From: Synechococcus sp. UW105
GTDB lineage: Bacteria; Cyanobacteriota; Cyanobacteriia; PCC-6307; Cyanobiaceae
Direction of reading: 5' to 3'
Assembly (NCBI RefSeq): GCF_900473935.1
Contig: NZ_UCNN01000026.1
Location: 62,001-126,000 of the forward strand
DNA: 64,000 bases
The first letter of the stretch is position 1. Every line of letters starts with the position of its first letter. A program made the translations under genes and the position numbers. The notes under the pieces were generated by a model, which was given only the letters and a program-made list of their open reading frames with translations, did not search any database and was not told the DNA's origin. This document shows, piece by piece, positions 17,788-26,838 of the stretch.

Positions 17788-18812
17788 TGGCGGTGCCGTC
17801 GGGATGGCGACCGGCTGCGTTCAATCAAGGATGGACCTATTGCGACCAGGTTGTAGCTGATGAGCTAGGCCATCGCGTCAGTGAGGTGATGGCATCCCGC
17901 CATCGCCATTCGTCGGCCTCGCTCTGGGCTCAGAGATTGCAGGCCGGGCAGCTCTCTTGCAATGGCGAGCCGTTGCTTATCGATGCTGCGGTGGCCATCG
18001 GTGACCAGATTCGCTGGAAGCGTCCGCCTTGGCGGGAAGAGGCGGTGCCTGATCAGTGGGAGACGATCCATGATGACGGTGATCTGCTGGTGATCAATAA
18101 GCCGTCGGGTCTGCCGGTGATGCCCGGTGGAGGATTCCTGCTCCACACCCTTACGGCCCTGCTGGAGCAGCGCAGTCGGGAGCGAGGGGAGTCTCTGGTT
18201 CCCAAGCCCGTGCACCGGCTCGGTCGATTTACCTCGGGGCTTCAGGTGTGCGCGCGCCGGCCGGAGACTCGCGCTGCTCTTTCCGCCCACTTCCGGCCGC
18301 AGGGAGGGTGCCGCAAGCTGTATCAAGCCTGGAGCCAGCGGGTGGAGGGGCTGGATCTTGAGCTGCCTTTACAGGTCTGCACTGATGTGGTGGAACGCCC
18401 CCACCCGCTGCTGGGTTGGGTCTGGGGGCCAGAGCCGCCTGATGACGCTCGGGGCGACGCGACCAGCGTGCGACGGCGACTCACCGCCCATTCCGAGCTG
18501 ACCTTGTTGGAGCGAGGCGAGCAGGGCGATCGGCTTCAGGTGGCGATCACCACCGGTCGCCCCCATCAGATCCGCATTCATCTGGCCCAGCTGGGCAGCC
18601 CCCTGCTGGGCGATCCGCTGTACCTCCAGGGCCGTCACCTGGCCCCCTCTGCGACTCCAGGCGATGGGGGCTATCAGCTGCATGCCTGGCGCCTGGAGAA
18701 GCTGCCGAGCAACGTTTTAGATGTCTTGGTCTTTGAGGCGCCGTTGCCTGCTCCATTCCTCACAGCGGACTTAACCCAGCCTTCACGACACCGTTGCCAG
18801 CATGGGCGGTAA
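17787..18812 (+). CDS. RluA-family pseudouridine synthase-like protein lacking the catalytic Asp
   Basis: 341 aa. It has the RluA fold markers: an N-terminal S4-like segment (RLQAGQLSCNGEPLL), DDGDLLVINKPSGLPVMPGG, and the RNA-binding C-terminal motif TTGRPHQIRIHLAQLGSPLLGDPLY. The motif that carries the catalytic aspartate, normally HRLDxxTSG, reads HRLGRFTSG here, with Gly at residue 146. The codon is GGT at 18222-18224. The rest of the protein is intact, so it may bind RNA without isomerising uridine, or use another residue. Start ATG 17787 overlaps the upstream stop. Confidence 0.88.
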   Translation: MAVPSGWRPAAFNQGWTYCDQVVADELGHRVSEVMASRHRHSSASLWAQRLQAGQLSCNGEPLLIDAAVAIGDQIRWKRPPWREEAVPDQWETIHDDGDLLVINKPSGLPVMPGGGFLLHTLTALLEQRSRERGESLVPKPVHRLGRFTSGLQVCARRPETRAALSAHFRPQGGCRKLYQAWSQRVEGLDLELPLQVCTDVVERPHPLLGWVWGPEPPDDARGDATSVRRRLTAHSELTLLERGEQGDRLQVAITTGRPHQIRIHLAQLGSPLLGDPLYLQGRHLAPSATPGDGGYQLHAWRLEKLPSNVLDVLVFEAPLPAPFLTADLTQPSRHRCQHGR

Positions 18813-18827
18813 CGGCTGATCTTTTCT

Positions 18828-19424
18828 GTGCGAGTTCCCGTTGCTGGTTCCGCTGCTGCTGTCCTGCTGTTCATCGCTGGATGCGGACTGATGCCAAACA
18901 CCAAGCGTGATCGGCAACCGGAAGCGTCGAAGGCGTTGCAACTGGCGTTCTGCAGCATCAAAAGCGGCCAGTTTTTTGATCACAACAACGACGCTGTCGT
19001 GAGCGTGGGAGACCGGATCACTTATGTGGTCAGGGTGTCTCCGTTGCTGGAGGGAGGCACGCCGTCCTGCACCAATCCCACAGGCAGTTTCTACGGCGCT
19101 GAGCAGATCGTTGAGCGTCGCGAGGTTGGTAAGGGTCACTCGCAGTTCCTGACGGATCTGCAGGGAACGGTGATGCTGCCGGATGGCAATTTGCGTCTGA
19201 TGGCCATGGGCACCATCCAGATCACGGATGGGGAGCGGTCTTTGCTGGCCCGCAGCGGGTCACAAACGTTTGGCATGCAAACGCTCTTCCCTGGGTCACA
19301 TGCATTGTCTGTGCAGGGACAAGGTGGGCAATTCGCAGGTTTGCTTGGTTCAGCGCAACTGAAGGTTGGCGATCCACCGCTGCTGGCGGTTCGTCTCTTC
19401 CCCCAGGTGACCTTGAAGCGTTGA
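18828..19424 (+). CDS. Putative lipoprotein, function unknown
   Basis: 198 aa from GTG 18828. The N-terminus MRVPVAGSAAAVLLFIAGCG carries a lipobox (FIAGC), so the mature protein would be lipid-anchored at Cys19. The rest is soluble and beta-rich (VSVGDRITYVVRV, GTIQITDGERSLLARSG), perhaps a small beta-barrel or calycin-like fold; the RSGSQTFGMQTLFPGSH region is notable. No family was recognised. It sits 15 bp behind the pseudouridine-synthase-like gene and 4 bp before the DUF2157 gene, suggesting a shared transcript. Confidence 0.72.
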   Translation: MRVPVAGSAAAVLLFIAGCGLMPNTKRDRQPEASKALQLAFCSIKSGQFFDHNNDAVVSVGDRITYVVRVSPLLEGGTPSCTNPTGSFYGAEQIVERREVGKGHSQFLTDLQGTVMLPDGNLRLMAMGTIQITDGERSLLARSGSQTFGMQTLFPGSHALSVQGQGGQFAGLLGSAQLKVGDPPLLAVRLFPQVTLKR

Positions 19425-19428
19425 TCCC

Positions 19429-20604
19429 GTGGAGCCTTTGTCTGATTCCGTCCCGGCCTGGGACCTTCACCTTCAACGTTGGCGAGACGCAGGTCTGATT
19501 GATGACGCTGCGGCGGCATCGATCGTGGCCTGGGAACAGGAGCGTCTGGAAGGACAACCGGCAAGGGCTCAGCCTGCGATGACCTGGCCAGTGCGGCTGT
19601 TGGTGCTGGTGGGCTCGCTGCTTTTTGCGGCTGGTGTGCTGTTGTTTGTCGCTGCCCATTGGGATCAGCTCTCACCGCTCAGCCGGTTTGGATTGCTTTG
19701 GTTGTGCACTGTGGCGATGCATCTCGGTGGCCACTGGTTTGCGCAGCGTCTGCCTGTGCTGTCGAAGGGGCTGCATGCCGTTGGAACGATCAGCCTGGGG
19801 GCTGGGGTGTTCCTTTGTGCCCAGATTTTCAACCTCGAGGTCAATTGGTCGCTCCGTTGGGGACTTCTGCTCTGGTCATTGGCGGCGGCGGCCGGCTGGT
19901 GGCTGCTGCGTCAGGGGCCGCAGTTGGTGCTGCTGAGTTTGCTGCTGCCCGGCTGGCTGGGGGCGCTGCTGGCCCTGGAGCTGGAGAGGTTCGACCCGGA
20001 GTTCAGTTCCTGGGCCGGGCTCCCCTGGGTCGTGAGCGGTGTGTTGTTGGCCCTCACCTATTTCACGGCGCCGATGCGCCCTGTCGCTGGCCCTGCCCAG
20101 CGCGTGTTGCTCTGGGTCGGCGGCCTCTTGTTGCCACCAGGGTTGATTGTGTTGGCGCTGGCGGCGTCCTCTCAACCACCAATCCCGTTGCCGTCGACCT
20201 GGCCCATGCTGCTGGCCTGGGGGCTCTTGCTGGGGCTGCCCATGCTGCTGGCCTGGCTGTTGCGCCGCCATCGGGCCTGGCCGTTGGCCGTGGCATTGGT
20301 CTGGATTCTGGTGGACCTGCAGCTGCAAGGTCAGGAGCTCACAGTGCTCAGCTTTCTGTGGTGGGGGCTTGGTGCCATCGGTCTGATGGCTTGGGGGACG
20401 GCGGAGGCCCGTGCTGAACGAATCAATTTCGGCACCGCCCTGTTTGCCATCACCTTGATGGGCTTTTACATCGCTGAAGTGATGGGGCGCTTGGAGCGCT
20501 CGTTGAGCCTGCTCGGATTGGGTTTGCTCTTTCTGTCTGGGGGCTGGGGCTTGAACCGTTTGCGTCGCTCGCTTTTGCCTGTTCAGAAGGAGACCCTGCA
20601 ATGA
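19429..20604 (+). CDS. DUF2157 membrane protein
   Basis: 391 aa from GTG 19429. The soluble N-terminus (LQRWRDAGLIDDAAAASIVAWE) is the DUF2157 start, followed by about ten hydrophobic segments beginning LLVLVGSLLFAAGVLLFVAAHW. DUF2157 proteins commonly occur next to a GDYXXLXY-type protein, as here, and the pair is thought to act together in the membrane; the biochemical role is unknown. The stop overlaps the next gene as ATGA. Confidence 0.87.
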   Translation: MEPLSDSVPAWDLHLQRWRDAGLIDDAAAASIVAWEQERLEGQPARAQPAMTWPVRLLVLVGSLLFAAGVLLFVAAHWDQLSPLSRFGLLWLCTVAMHLGGHWFAQRLPVLSKGLHAVGTISLGAGVFLCAQIFNLEVNWSLRWGLLLWSLAAAAGWWLLRQGPQLVLLSLLLPGWLGALLALELERFDPEFSSWAGLPWVVSGVLLALTYFTAPMRPVAGPAQRVLLWVGGLLLPPGLIVLALAASSQPPIPLPSTWPMLLAWGLLLGLPMLLAWLLRRHRAWPLAVALVWILVDLQLQGQELTVLSFLWWGLGAIGLMAWGTAEARAERINFGTALFAITLMGFYIAEVMGRLERSLSLLGLGLLFLSGGWGLNRLRRSLLPVQKETLQ

Positions 20605-21095
20605 CAATGCGGCGTGCTGGTGTGTTTCTGGCGCTGTTCCAAGCCGGACTGTTGCTGCTCGTTGGCTTGAGCTTCTGGATGGAGCGCCTCACCTCACCAC
20701 GGCTCTGGGCGCTGACGCAACCGGTGGATCCCAACCTCCCCATTCGTGGGCGTTACGTCAGCCTGCGTTTGCTCGTGCCGCTGTCGGGCGCCGAGACGTC
20801 TGAATCCACGACCCAGTCTGTCATTCTGCAGGCGCAAGGTGACCGGCTGGTGGCTCAGAACGATGGAGACGGTGAGCGCTATGCCGGTGAGTTGATTCGT
20901 CGGGACGGCCAAGCCCTGGTGGAGTTGACCGAGCCCCTGGCCCTGTTCATCCCTCCCGACGTCAACGATCCGTCGCGTCGCTCGCCCACGGATCCCCTCT
21001 GGGTTGAGGTGACGTTGCCGCGGAGCGGGGCGCCGCGTCCGATTCAGCTCGGTGTGCTGCGGCAAGGACGCTTGCGCCCCCTGAGCCTGCGTTGA
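20601..21095 (+). CDS. GDYXXLXY domain protein
   Basis: 164 aa with one N-terminal membrane segment (about 5-25) and a soluble domain. The name motif appears as IRGRYVSLRLLVP (residues about 49-61), where the consensus G-D-Y-x-x-L is varied to G-R-Y-V-S-L. A second conserved turn is IPPDVNDPSR, and the C-terminus is Arg/Leu-rich (RQGRLRPLSLR). These proteins are the standard partner of DUF2157 proteins and the genes overlap by 4 nt. Function unknown. Confidence 0.82.
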   Translation: MTMRRAGVFLALFQAGLLLLVGLSFWMERLTSPRLWALTQPVDPNLPIRGRYVSLRLLVPLSGAETSESTTQSVILQAQGDRLVAQNDGDGERYAGELIRRDGQALVELTEPLALFIPPDVNDPSRRSPTDPLWVEVTLPRSGAPRPIQLGVLRQGRLRPLSLR

Positions 21096-21123
21096 GCTAA
21101 TCAGCCGTAGGGCGGCGTCAACC

Positions 21124-21837
21124 TCAGGCTTTGCGGAACTCGATCAGGCGGGAGAAGTAGAAGGGGGCCTGGTTCAGGCTGCGGCGCACCAGCTTGAAGC
21201 CACAGGCTTCAGCGGCTTTGACGATGCCGGCTTCCTTGAGGGTGTACGCCCGGGTGGTTTTGCTGGGGCCGGGGAACAGTTGGCCAATTCCCTTGAGCAG
21301 TGCCAGCAGAGGGGTGTAAGGGGCGAAGCTCACGATCAGGCGCTCTTCGGTGAGGCTGCAGAGGTGTTTCACCATCTCTTCAGCTGCGGGCTGGGGGTAA
21401 TGGATGAACACGTCGAGGCAGCAAACGGTGTGGAAAGAGCCGCGGATGCTTTCCAGATCGGATGCGCTGAAGTTGAGCTTGGCCATGTTGAGTCCGGCGT
21501 CACGGGCGCGGCGCTCGGCTTCCTTTGCCATCGCGTCCGAGATGTCGCTGGCCTGGATTGAGCCGGCGCCCATCGCGGCCAGGGGCAGGCTGAGGCTGCC
21601 CACACCGCAGCCGGCATCGCAGAAGCTCACGTTGGTGAGTTCGTTGCTGGTTTTGACCCAGTCGAGGACTTCATCCACGGTTTTCTGGTGGCCGATGCGG
21701 ATGTTGCGCTGCACCTTGTTCACATCGTCGCTGTCGCTGTAGATGCGGTTCCAGCGATCGAAGCCAGTGGTTTCGAAGTAGCCCTTCACCTCCTGCTTTT
21801 CGGTCTGCTTGTTGTTCAGCAGCTGCTCGGGAGCCAT
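21124..21837 (-). CDS. chlM: Magnesium protoporphyrin IX methyltransferase
   Basis: 237 aa SAM-dependent enzyme that methylates Mg-protoporphyrin IX in chlorophyll synthesis. Seen: VKGYFETTGFDRWNRIYSD at the N-terminus, a family signature; SAM motif FCDAGCGVGSLSLPLAAMGA; DISDAMAKEAERRA; CLDVFIHYPQ; and the C-terminal LVRRSLNQAPFYFSRLIEF. Length fits ChlM (about 230). It is convergent with the GDYXXLXY gene (28 bp gap) and 30 bp downstream of nagA on the same strand. Confidence 0.97.
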   Translation of the reverse strand: MAPEQLLNNKQTEKQEVKGYFETTGFDRWNRIYSDSDDVNKVQRNIRIGHQKTVDEVLDWVKTSNELTNVSFCDAGCGVGSLSLPLAAMGAGSIQASDISDAMAKEAERRARDAGLNMAKLNFSASDLESIRGSFHTVCCLDVFIHYPQPAAEEMVKHLCSLTEERLIVSFAPYTPLLALLKGIGQLFPGPSKTTRAYTLKEAGIVKAAEACGFKLVRRSLNQAPFYFSRLIEFRKA

Positions 21838-21867
21838 GGGCGGTCGAGGGGGCGGATCGCGGGGATC

Positions 21868-23037
21868 CTAAGCAGCGTGCCGCCAGCTGAGCTGATGGTC
21901 GCTGTTCTCCCAGCGCCAGCGCAGCAGGTCTTGGAGGCTTTGGCCCACCAGAAGGGTCTCGAGTTTCGCTGCGGCGTTCGCTTCCAGCACTTCTCGAGGT
22001 GCCAAGGTGGCGGCCCAGATCGACGCTTCAGGCCTGTCCCCCCACGAGGCCAGACGAATGGCGCCGTCCAGCAATGGCAGGGTGACCCCTGCCAGGGTGC
22101 CGTCTTCCAGTCGGCAGGTTCCGTTGTCCACCAGAAGCACCCGTTCGTCCCAGCGATGGCGACCATCTGCAAGGCCATAGGGCGCTAGGGCGTCACTGAC
22201 TAAGACCAGTTGATCCCCCGCGAGTTGCTGGAGCAGTATCGCCATGGTGGGATGCACATGGACGCCATCGGCGATCAGCCCCATGGCAATGTCCCCTTGG
22301 CGACAGGCTTCCGCGATAGGGCCGGGGCCCCTGTGATGCAGCCCGGGCATGGCATTGAAGCTATGCGTGAGCATCGTCACGCCATGGTCAAAGCCAGTGA
22401 TTGCCTGCTCGGCCGAGGCGTTGGTATGTCCTAGTGCGACGCAGATGTTGAGATCCCGCAGCCGGCTGATCACGGCTGCTGCCCCCTCCAGCTCCGGGGC
22501 GAGAGTCATCAAGGCAATCTCCGCCTCGAAGCCTCCAATGCGTGCGTCCAGTGCTTCAAGGCTTGGGGCACAGAGATGCTCTCTGGGGTGGGCGCCCCGC
22601 CGTGCTTCTGCAAGGAACGGCCCCTCGAGATGGGCCCCGAGCAGATGACAGCGTTGGGGTTGCTTTTCCGCCCTGGCAGCCTGCAGGACTGCCAGGGATC
22701 GGCGTAGAGGTTCCACCGCGCAGGTGACGAGCGTGGGGCTGATCGCTTCCACTCCGTCTTGCCAGAGCTGATCCAGCAGCTTCAGGAGGCGGGGGAGATC
22801 AGCCTCCTGGAGTTCAGGGAAGGCCAGGCCATGGCCGCCGTTGATCTGCAGGTCCACGCCCATGGGGCTGAGCCAGTCGCCCTGCCAGTCTTCGCCGGCC
22901 ATGGCCGCACTGGGCTGCATCGGCGTCAGTGCGTGAATGCGTTGGCGATGATCCACCTCGATTGACCAGAATTCCGGCGTTGCAGGATCTGTAGCGTCAG
23001 GACGTCGGGGCAGGCGGACGTTGGTGATCCGTCGCAT
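21868..23037 (-). CDS. nagA: N-acetylglucosamine-6-phosphate deacetylase
   Basis: Amidohydrolase of 389 aa that removes the acetyl group from GlcNAc-6-P in amino-sugar recycling. Seen: DLQINGGHGLAFPE near the N-terminus, GAHLEGPFLAEARRGAH (metal-binding Glu), ALGHTNASAEQA (metal His), LTHSFNAMPGLHHRGPG (second His) and LVSDALAPYG (catalytic Asp). Note LVSDALAP where many homologs have T-D-A-x. Start ATG 23037. No nagB or transporter lies nearby. Alone in its orientation with chlM. Confidence 0.92.
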   Translation of the reverse strand: MRRITNVRLPRRPDATDPATPEFWSIEVDHRQRIHALTPMQPSAAMAGEDWQGDWLSPMGVDLQINGGHGLAFPELQEADLPRLLKLLDQLWQDGVEAISPTLVTCAVEPLRRSLAVLQAARAEKQPQRCHLLGAHLEGPFLAEARRGAHPREHLCAPSLEALDARIGGFEAEIALMTLAPELEGAAAVISRLRDLNICVALGHTNASAEQAITGFDHGVTMLTHSFNAMPGLHHRGPGPIAEACRQGDIAMGLIADGVHVHPTMAILLQQLAGDQLVLVSDALAPYGLADGRHRWDERVLLVDNGTCRLEDGTLAGVTLPLLDGAIRLASWGDRPEASIWAATLAPREVLEANAAAKLETLLVGQSLQDLLRWRWENSDHQLSWRHAA

Positions 23038-23132
23038 GGCAGGTGACCGGAACGTGTCCGTGCGGGACGATGACAGTCTCGCCAGTTCGCACTCGCCCTG
23101 TCAGAACCGTGACCTCATTCCCCTCACAAGCG

Positions 23133-23663
23133 ATGTCTGAGCAGCCCCGGGTTGCGGTGATCATGGGCAGTGATTCCGACTTGCCCAGCCTGCATCCGGC
23201 GGTGAAGGCTCTCGAAGACTTGGATGTTTCGGTGGAGGTGCGGGTGCTTTCGGCCCATCGCACCCCTCTAGAGATGGTTGCTTTTGCTCAGCAGGCCAGG
23301 GATCAAGGTTTTCGGGTGATCGTGGCTGGAGCTGGTGGGGCCGCCCATTTGCCCGGCATGGTGGCCTCGCTGACAACTCTTCCTGTGATCGGTGTGCCGG
23401 TCCAGAGTCGGGCTCTTTCGGGCGTTGATTCCCTCCATTCGATTGTGCAGATGCCTGGTGGTATCCCTGTGGCCACGGTGGCGATTGGCGGTGGTCTCAA
23501 TGCAGGCCTGCTGGCGGCGCAGATCCTCGCGGTCGCCGATCCTGCCCTCACGACTCGGTTGCAGACCTACCGCCAGAGTCTCCATGACACGGTTGTGGCG
23601 AAGGATGCCCGTTTGTTGGAGCTTGGGGCGAGTGTCTATCTCGAGAACATGATCGATCGCTGA
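23133..23663 (+). CDS. purE: N5-carboxyaminoimidazole ribonucleotide mutase
   Basis: 176 aa class I PurE, which moves the carboxyl group of N5-CAIR to give CAIR in purine synthesis. Seen: VAVIMGSDSDLPSL, VRVLSAHRTPLEM (catalytic His), VIVAGAGGAAHLPGMVA, VIGVPVQSRALSGVDSLHSI, QMPGGIPVATVAIGG and AGLLAAQIL. I chose ATG 23133 (MSEQPRVAVIMGSDSD) as the first start consistent with family length; in-frame extension to 23043 is not conserved-looking. Divergent from nagA. Confidence 0.96.
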   Translation: MSEQPRVAVIMGSDSDLPSLHPAVKALEDLDVSVEVRVLSAHRTPLEMVAFAQQARDQGFRVIVAGAGGAAHLPGMVASLTTLPVIGVPVQSRALSGVDSLHSIVQMPGGIPVATVAIGGGLNAGLLAAQILAVADPALTTRLQTYRQSLHDTVVAKDARLLELGASVYLENMIDR

Positions 23664-23718
23664 CGCCCAGCCACGCACTTGAGCGTCTGCGCACAATGAA
23701 GCCAATTCGCCCGTTGCC

Positions 23719-24771
23719 ATGCCCTGGCCCTTTTGGCTGCGCTGGTCTTTGGCCCTTCCGCTGGTCACGCTCAATCTGTACGTGTGCCGGCAGCTCCTGC
23801 TGCCCCTGGCGCCTTTCCCTGCACTCTTTTTGACGGCGGCACTGATCGCCTTTCTGCTCGACATTCCAACGCGCTGGCTGATGCGTAGCGGACTGCCCCG
23901 TTGGCTGGCGATCCTGTTCGTGACTGTGCTCACCGCCACTGGATTAGTGCTCGCTGCAGTCACCCTTGTGCCTTTGTTGATTGATCAGCTGGGCCAGCTG
24001 ATCAATACCTTGCCCAGCTGGCTTGTGGCAGCAGAAGGCTGGATTAACCGGGTGCAGGACTGGTCTCTGCAGCGGGGACTTCCCAGTGATTTCGGTGATG
24101 TCAGCAGTGATCTGCTCACCCGCCTCAGTCGTGTTGCCAGTCAGTTCAGCCAGCGTCTGCTTGCCATCCTCGGAGCGACGCTTGGCACAACGATCAACAC
24201 GGTGATTGTGCTGGTGTTGGCTGTGTTCTTTCTGCTTAGCGGGGATTCGATGACTGCCGGCCTGGCCCGTTGGCTGCCGGAGGCGTGGCGGGAGCTTGTG
24301 GTCACCACGATCACGGCAACATTCCGCGGCTATTTCGCTGGACAGGTGGTACTGGCTCTGATCCTCAGCCTCGGACAGATCGTGGTGTTCACCGTCTTGG
24401 GGATTCCTTATGGGGTGCTGTTCGCAGTGCTGATCGGCTTCACCACGTTGATCCCTTATGCCAGCGCCCTCATGATCGTGGCGGTCAGTGCCTTGTTGGC
24501 CATTCAGGATCCCCGCACTGGTTTAGAGATCCTTGCCGCCGCGATCGCTGTTGGCCAGATCGTCGATCAGGTGATTCAGCCTCACCTGATGGGCAATCTG
24601 CTTGGCCTGCAACCGGCCTGGCTGTTGATTGTCCTGCCCGTGGGGGCAAGGGCAGGAGATCTGTTCGGCTTTGGCTCCTTGCTTGGGTTGCTGCTGGCTG
24701 TGCCCGTCGCCAGTTGCACCAAAACGTTTGTGGATGCCTGGCAGTCCGAGGTCAGGCCTGGGACGGAATAA
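23719..24771 (+). CDS. AI-2E/UPF0118 family membrane transporter
   Basis: 350 aa permease of the AI-2E exporter (PerM/YdiK/TqsA) family, with about seven to eight hydrophobic segments. Seen: the central soluble/amphipathic part with [21 protein letters not shown], a hydrophobic [29 protein letters not shown], the family-typical [24 protein letters not shown], and the loop [17 protein letters not shown] near the C-terminus. Substrate is unknown; members include autoinducer exporters and Na+/H+ antiporters. The last 20 bp overlap convergent cysC. Confidence 0.86.
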   Translation: MPWPFWLRWSLALPLVTLNLYVCRQLLLPLAPFPALFLTAALIAFLLDIPTRWLMRSGLPRWLAILFVTVLTATGLVLAAVTLVPLLIDQLGQLINTLPSWLVAAEGWINRVQDWSLQRGLPSDFGDVSSDLLTRLSRVASQFSQRLLAILGATLGTTINTVIVLVLAVFFLLSGDSMTAGLARWLPEAWRELVVTTITATFRGYFAGQVVLALILSLGQIVVFTVLGIPYGVLFAVLIGFTTLIPYASALMIVAVSALLAIQDPRTGLEILAAAIAVGQIVDQVIQPHLMGNLLGLQPAWLLIVLPVGARAGDLFGFGSLLGLLLAVPVASCTKTFVDAWQSEVRPGTE

Positions 24772-25399
24772 TGCCCTGGTCGATCAGGGTACGGACCACC
24801 TGATTGACGCAGGCCTCCAGATCGCTGGCGCCGGTGTCGACAGACAGCTCCGGTCTCTCCGGGGCTTCGTAGGGGCTTGAAATGCCTGTGAATTCCTTGA
24901 TCTCACCTGCGCGTGCCTTGGCGTAAAGCCCCTTGGTGTCACGTTGTTCGCAAACGCTGAGGTCTGCTGAGCAGAAGATCTCGATGAAATCGCCGTTCTC
25001 CACCAATGCCCTGGCCTTGTCGCGGTCGGCGCGGAAAGGGGACACGAAGGCGGTGAGCACAATCACGCCTGCGTCGAGAAACAGCTTGGCCACCTCGCCG
25101 ATGCGGCGGATGTTCTCCTCGCGGTCCGCGTCGGAGAAGCCCAGATCCTTGCAGAGGCCATGGCGCACATTGTCGCCATCGAGCACGTATGTGGCGAGCC
25201 CGCGCTCAAAGAGAGCCTGGTTCACGGCATTGGCGAGGGTGCTCTTGCCGGCACCGCTGAGGCCGGTGAACCAGAGGATGGTGCTGCGGTGCCCTCTCTG
25301 TTCGGCCCTGGCTGCCCGATCCACCGAGGCGTGGTGCCAGGCGATGTTGGTGGAGGCTCCCTGGTTCGTGAGATTGCCGTAGGTGGGCGTTGCGGACAT
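24752..25399 (-). CDS. cysC: Adenylylsulfate kinase
   Basis: 215 aa APS kinase that phosphorylates adenylylsulfate to PAPS in sulfate assimilation. Seen: P-loop [88 protein letters not shown] and [12 protein letters not shown]. All family motifs are in order and the length is typical. Start ATG 25399. Convergent with the AI-2E transporter, overlapping by 20 bp. Confidence 0.97.
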   Translation of the reverse strand: MSATPTYGNLTNQGASTNIAWHHASVDRAARAEQRGHRSTILWFTGLSGAGKSTLANAVNQALFERGLATYVLDGDNVRHGLCKDLGFSDADREENIRRIGEVAKLFLDAGVIVLTAFVSPFRADRDKARALVENGDFIEIFCSADLSVCEQRDTKGLYAKARAGEIKEFTGISSPYEAPERPELSVDTGASDLEACVNQVVRTLIDQGIIPSQA

Positions 25400-25474
25400 G
25401 GAATCTGGCGTTTTCGGATGGCCATTGTCCCTCAGCTATGCCAGACGTGCCTTTCGGCTTCATCGTGCTGGGCC

Positions 25475-25801
25475 TCAACCTCCTGCCCGTTTGGGCCGGT
25501 ATCCCTCTTTGGTCAGCAGCTCCAGGGTTAGTTCCACTTGATCCCCCTGCAGTTCCACCACCCCATCCTTTGCGGTGCCGCCGCTGCCGATGCGGCTTTT
25601 CAGTTTCTTGAGAAGACCTTTGAATCCGGCCGCATCAAGCTCGAGGCCGCGGATCACTGTCACAGTTTTGCCGCCCCGGCCACCACGGGTCGGTTGCACC
25701 CGCACGATCTGCTCAGCCTTGGGTGTCGGATCTGTTGCCGGACCACTTGGGCGCTGCAGACTGTCGCCGCTGCTGAATTCCTGCCAGCCTCCCTTTGGCA
25801 T
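25475..25801 (-). CDS. SUI1/YciH-type translation initiation factor-like protein
   Basis: 108 aa. Seen: the SUI1 core IVRVQPTRGGRGGKTVTVI and LKKLKSRIGSGGTAKDGVVE, then LQGDQVELTLELLTKEGY, the eIF1-like fold used for start-codon selection in eukaryotes and archaea and found as YciH in bacteria. The role in cyanobacteria is uncertain. I chose ATG 25801 (MPKGGWQEFSSGD) because it gives the usual length; an upstream in-frame start at 25879 would overlap the divergent methyltransferase gene. The start codons are 38 bp apart. Confidence 0.9.
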   Translation of the reverse strand: MPKGGWQEFSSGDSLQRPSGPATDPTPKAEQIVRVQPTRGGRGGKTVTVIRGLELDAAGFKGLLKKLKSRIGSGGTAKDGVVELQGDQVELTLELLTKEGYRPKRAGG

Positions 25802-25839
25802 TGCCCTCCTGTCATCACCTCCATCCTGCCGTTCCTGCA

Positions 25840-26799
25840 ATGACCGTTCCCGTCTCCGCTCCTCATTGGGCTGATTCAAGCCAGGGCCTCGGTCGCTGGA
25901 TCGAGCGGCTGATCAGCATCGGTGTCTTGCGCAGGCCCCTGTTTTTTCAAGCTCGGCAGCTGATTATCCGTACCGCTGAACGCAATGGCATCCCATGGCG
26001 ACGACGGCGTTCGGAACTCAGGGATGCAGCGACACCTCTGCTCGCTCAGAGCACCACTCCTGGTCTGTTACCTCCCGACTACTACCGCGTGCGGTTTCAT
26101 GCTTATGAAGAAGGCAATCTCTGCTGGCAGGCCGCGGCAGAGGCTGAGCAGGCCACTGATGCGATGGCGTTGAGGGTTTGGCCTGAGGAAACACTCAGTC
26201 CAGGGCAGGCGCAGGCCCGCCTTAGGAATGCGATCCATCAGGCGGTGGAACCCATGCTCAGCGGTCGACTGGAGCAGGTGCTTGATCTCGGTTGTTCGGT
26301 GGGTGTCAGCACCCAGGCCCTGGCTGATTGGCTGGCGGGTCGTGCTGCTGCGGCTGGGAAGGCTTCGCCACGGGTTGTGGGGCTGGACCTCTCCCCCGAA
26401 ATGCTCGCCGTTGCAAGGGTTCGTGATGTGGACGGGGTCGTGGCGGAGTGGCGCCATGCGGCGGCTGAACACACCGGGTTGGCGGCTGGTTGTATCGATC
26501 TGATCAGCCTGCAGTTCGTTTGCCATGAACTTCCCCAGACGGCAACCCATGCCGTGCTGAAGGAGGCAGCCCGCTTGCTGCGACCTGGTGGCGTGCTGGT
26601 GATGGTGGATCAGGATCCCGCCTCCTCGGTCTTACAGGCCCTGCCGGCTCCAGTGGCCACCCTGCTCAAGAGCACTGAGCCGTATATCGAGCAGTATTTC
26701 GGCCTCGATATGGAAGCTGCCCTCCATGCCGCTGGTTTCCATGCCCTCGAGGTGAGTGCTTGTGATCCGCGGCATCGTGTGATCGCCTGCTTACGCTGA
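25840..26799 (+). CDS. SAM-dependent methyltransferase, class I
   Basis: 319 aa. Seen: SAM-binding motif VLDLGCSVGVSTQALADW (about residues 147-164), VVGLDLSPEMLAVAR (motif II), IDLISLQFVCHELPQ (motif IV region) and LLRPGGVLVMVDQDP, as in Methyltransf_11/25 enzymes. An N-terminal domain of about 140 residues (WIERLISIGVLRRPLFFQARQ) precedes it and seems specific to a cyanobacterial group. The substrate is unknown; a small lipid or quinone type is possible. Start ATG 25840. trpB follows 39 bp downstream. Confidence 0.85.
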   Translation: MTVPVSAPHWADSSQGLGRWIERLISIGVLRRPLFFQARQLIIRTAERNGIPWRRRRSELRDAATPLLAQSTTPGLLPPDYYRVRFHAYEEGNLCWQAAAEAEQATDAMALRVWPEETLSPGQAQARLRNAIHQAVEPMLSGRLEQVLDLGCSVGVSTQALADWLAGRAAAAGKASPRVVGLDLSPEMLAVARVRDVDGVVAEWRHAAAEHTGLAAGCIDLISLQFVCHELPQTATHAVLKEAARLLRPGGVLVMVDQDPASSVLQALPAPVATLLKSTEPYIEQYFGLDMEAALHAAGFHALEVSACDPRHRVIACLR

Positions 26800-26838
26800 T
26801 CCCACGCTTCAGCGTCCGCATGTGCGGTCGTTTGTTCT

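Noticed and set aside
19876-20607. Long minus strand frame, Gln-rich
   Set aside because: Antisense to the DUF2157 gene; the Gln/Pro/Arg-rich sequence comes from the codon bias of the membrane protein on the other strand.
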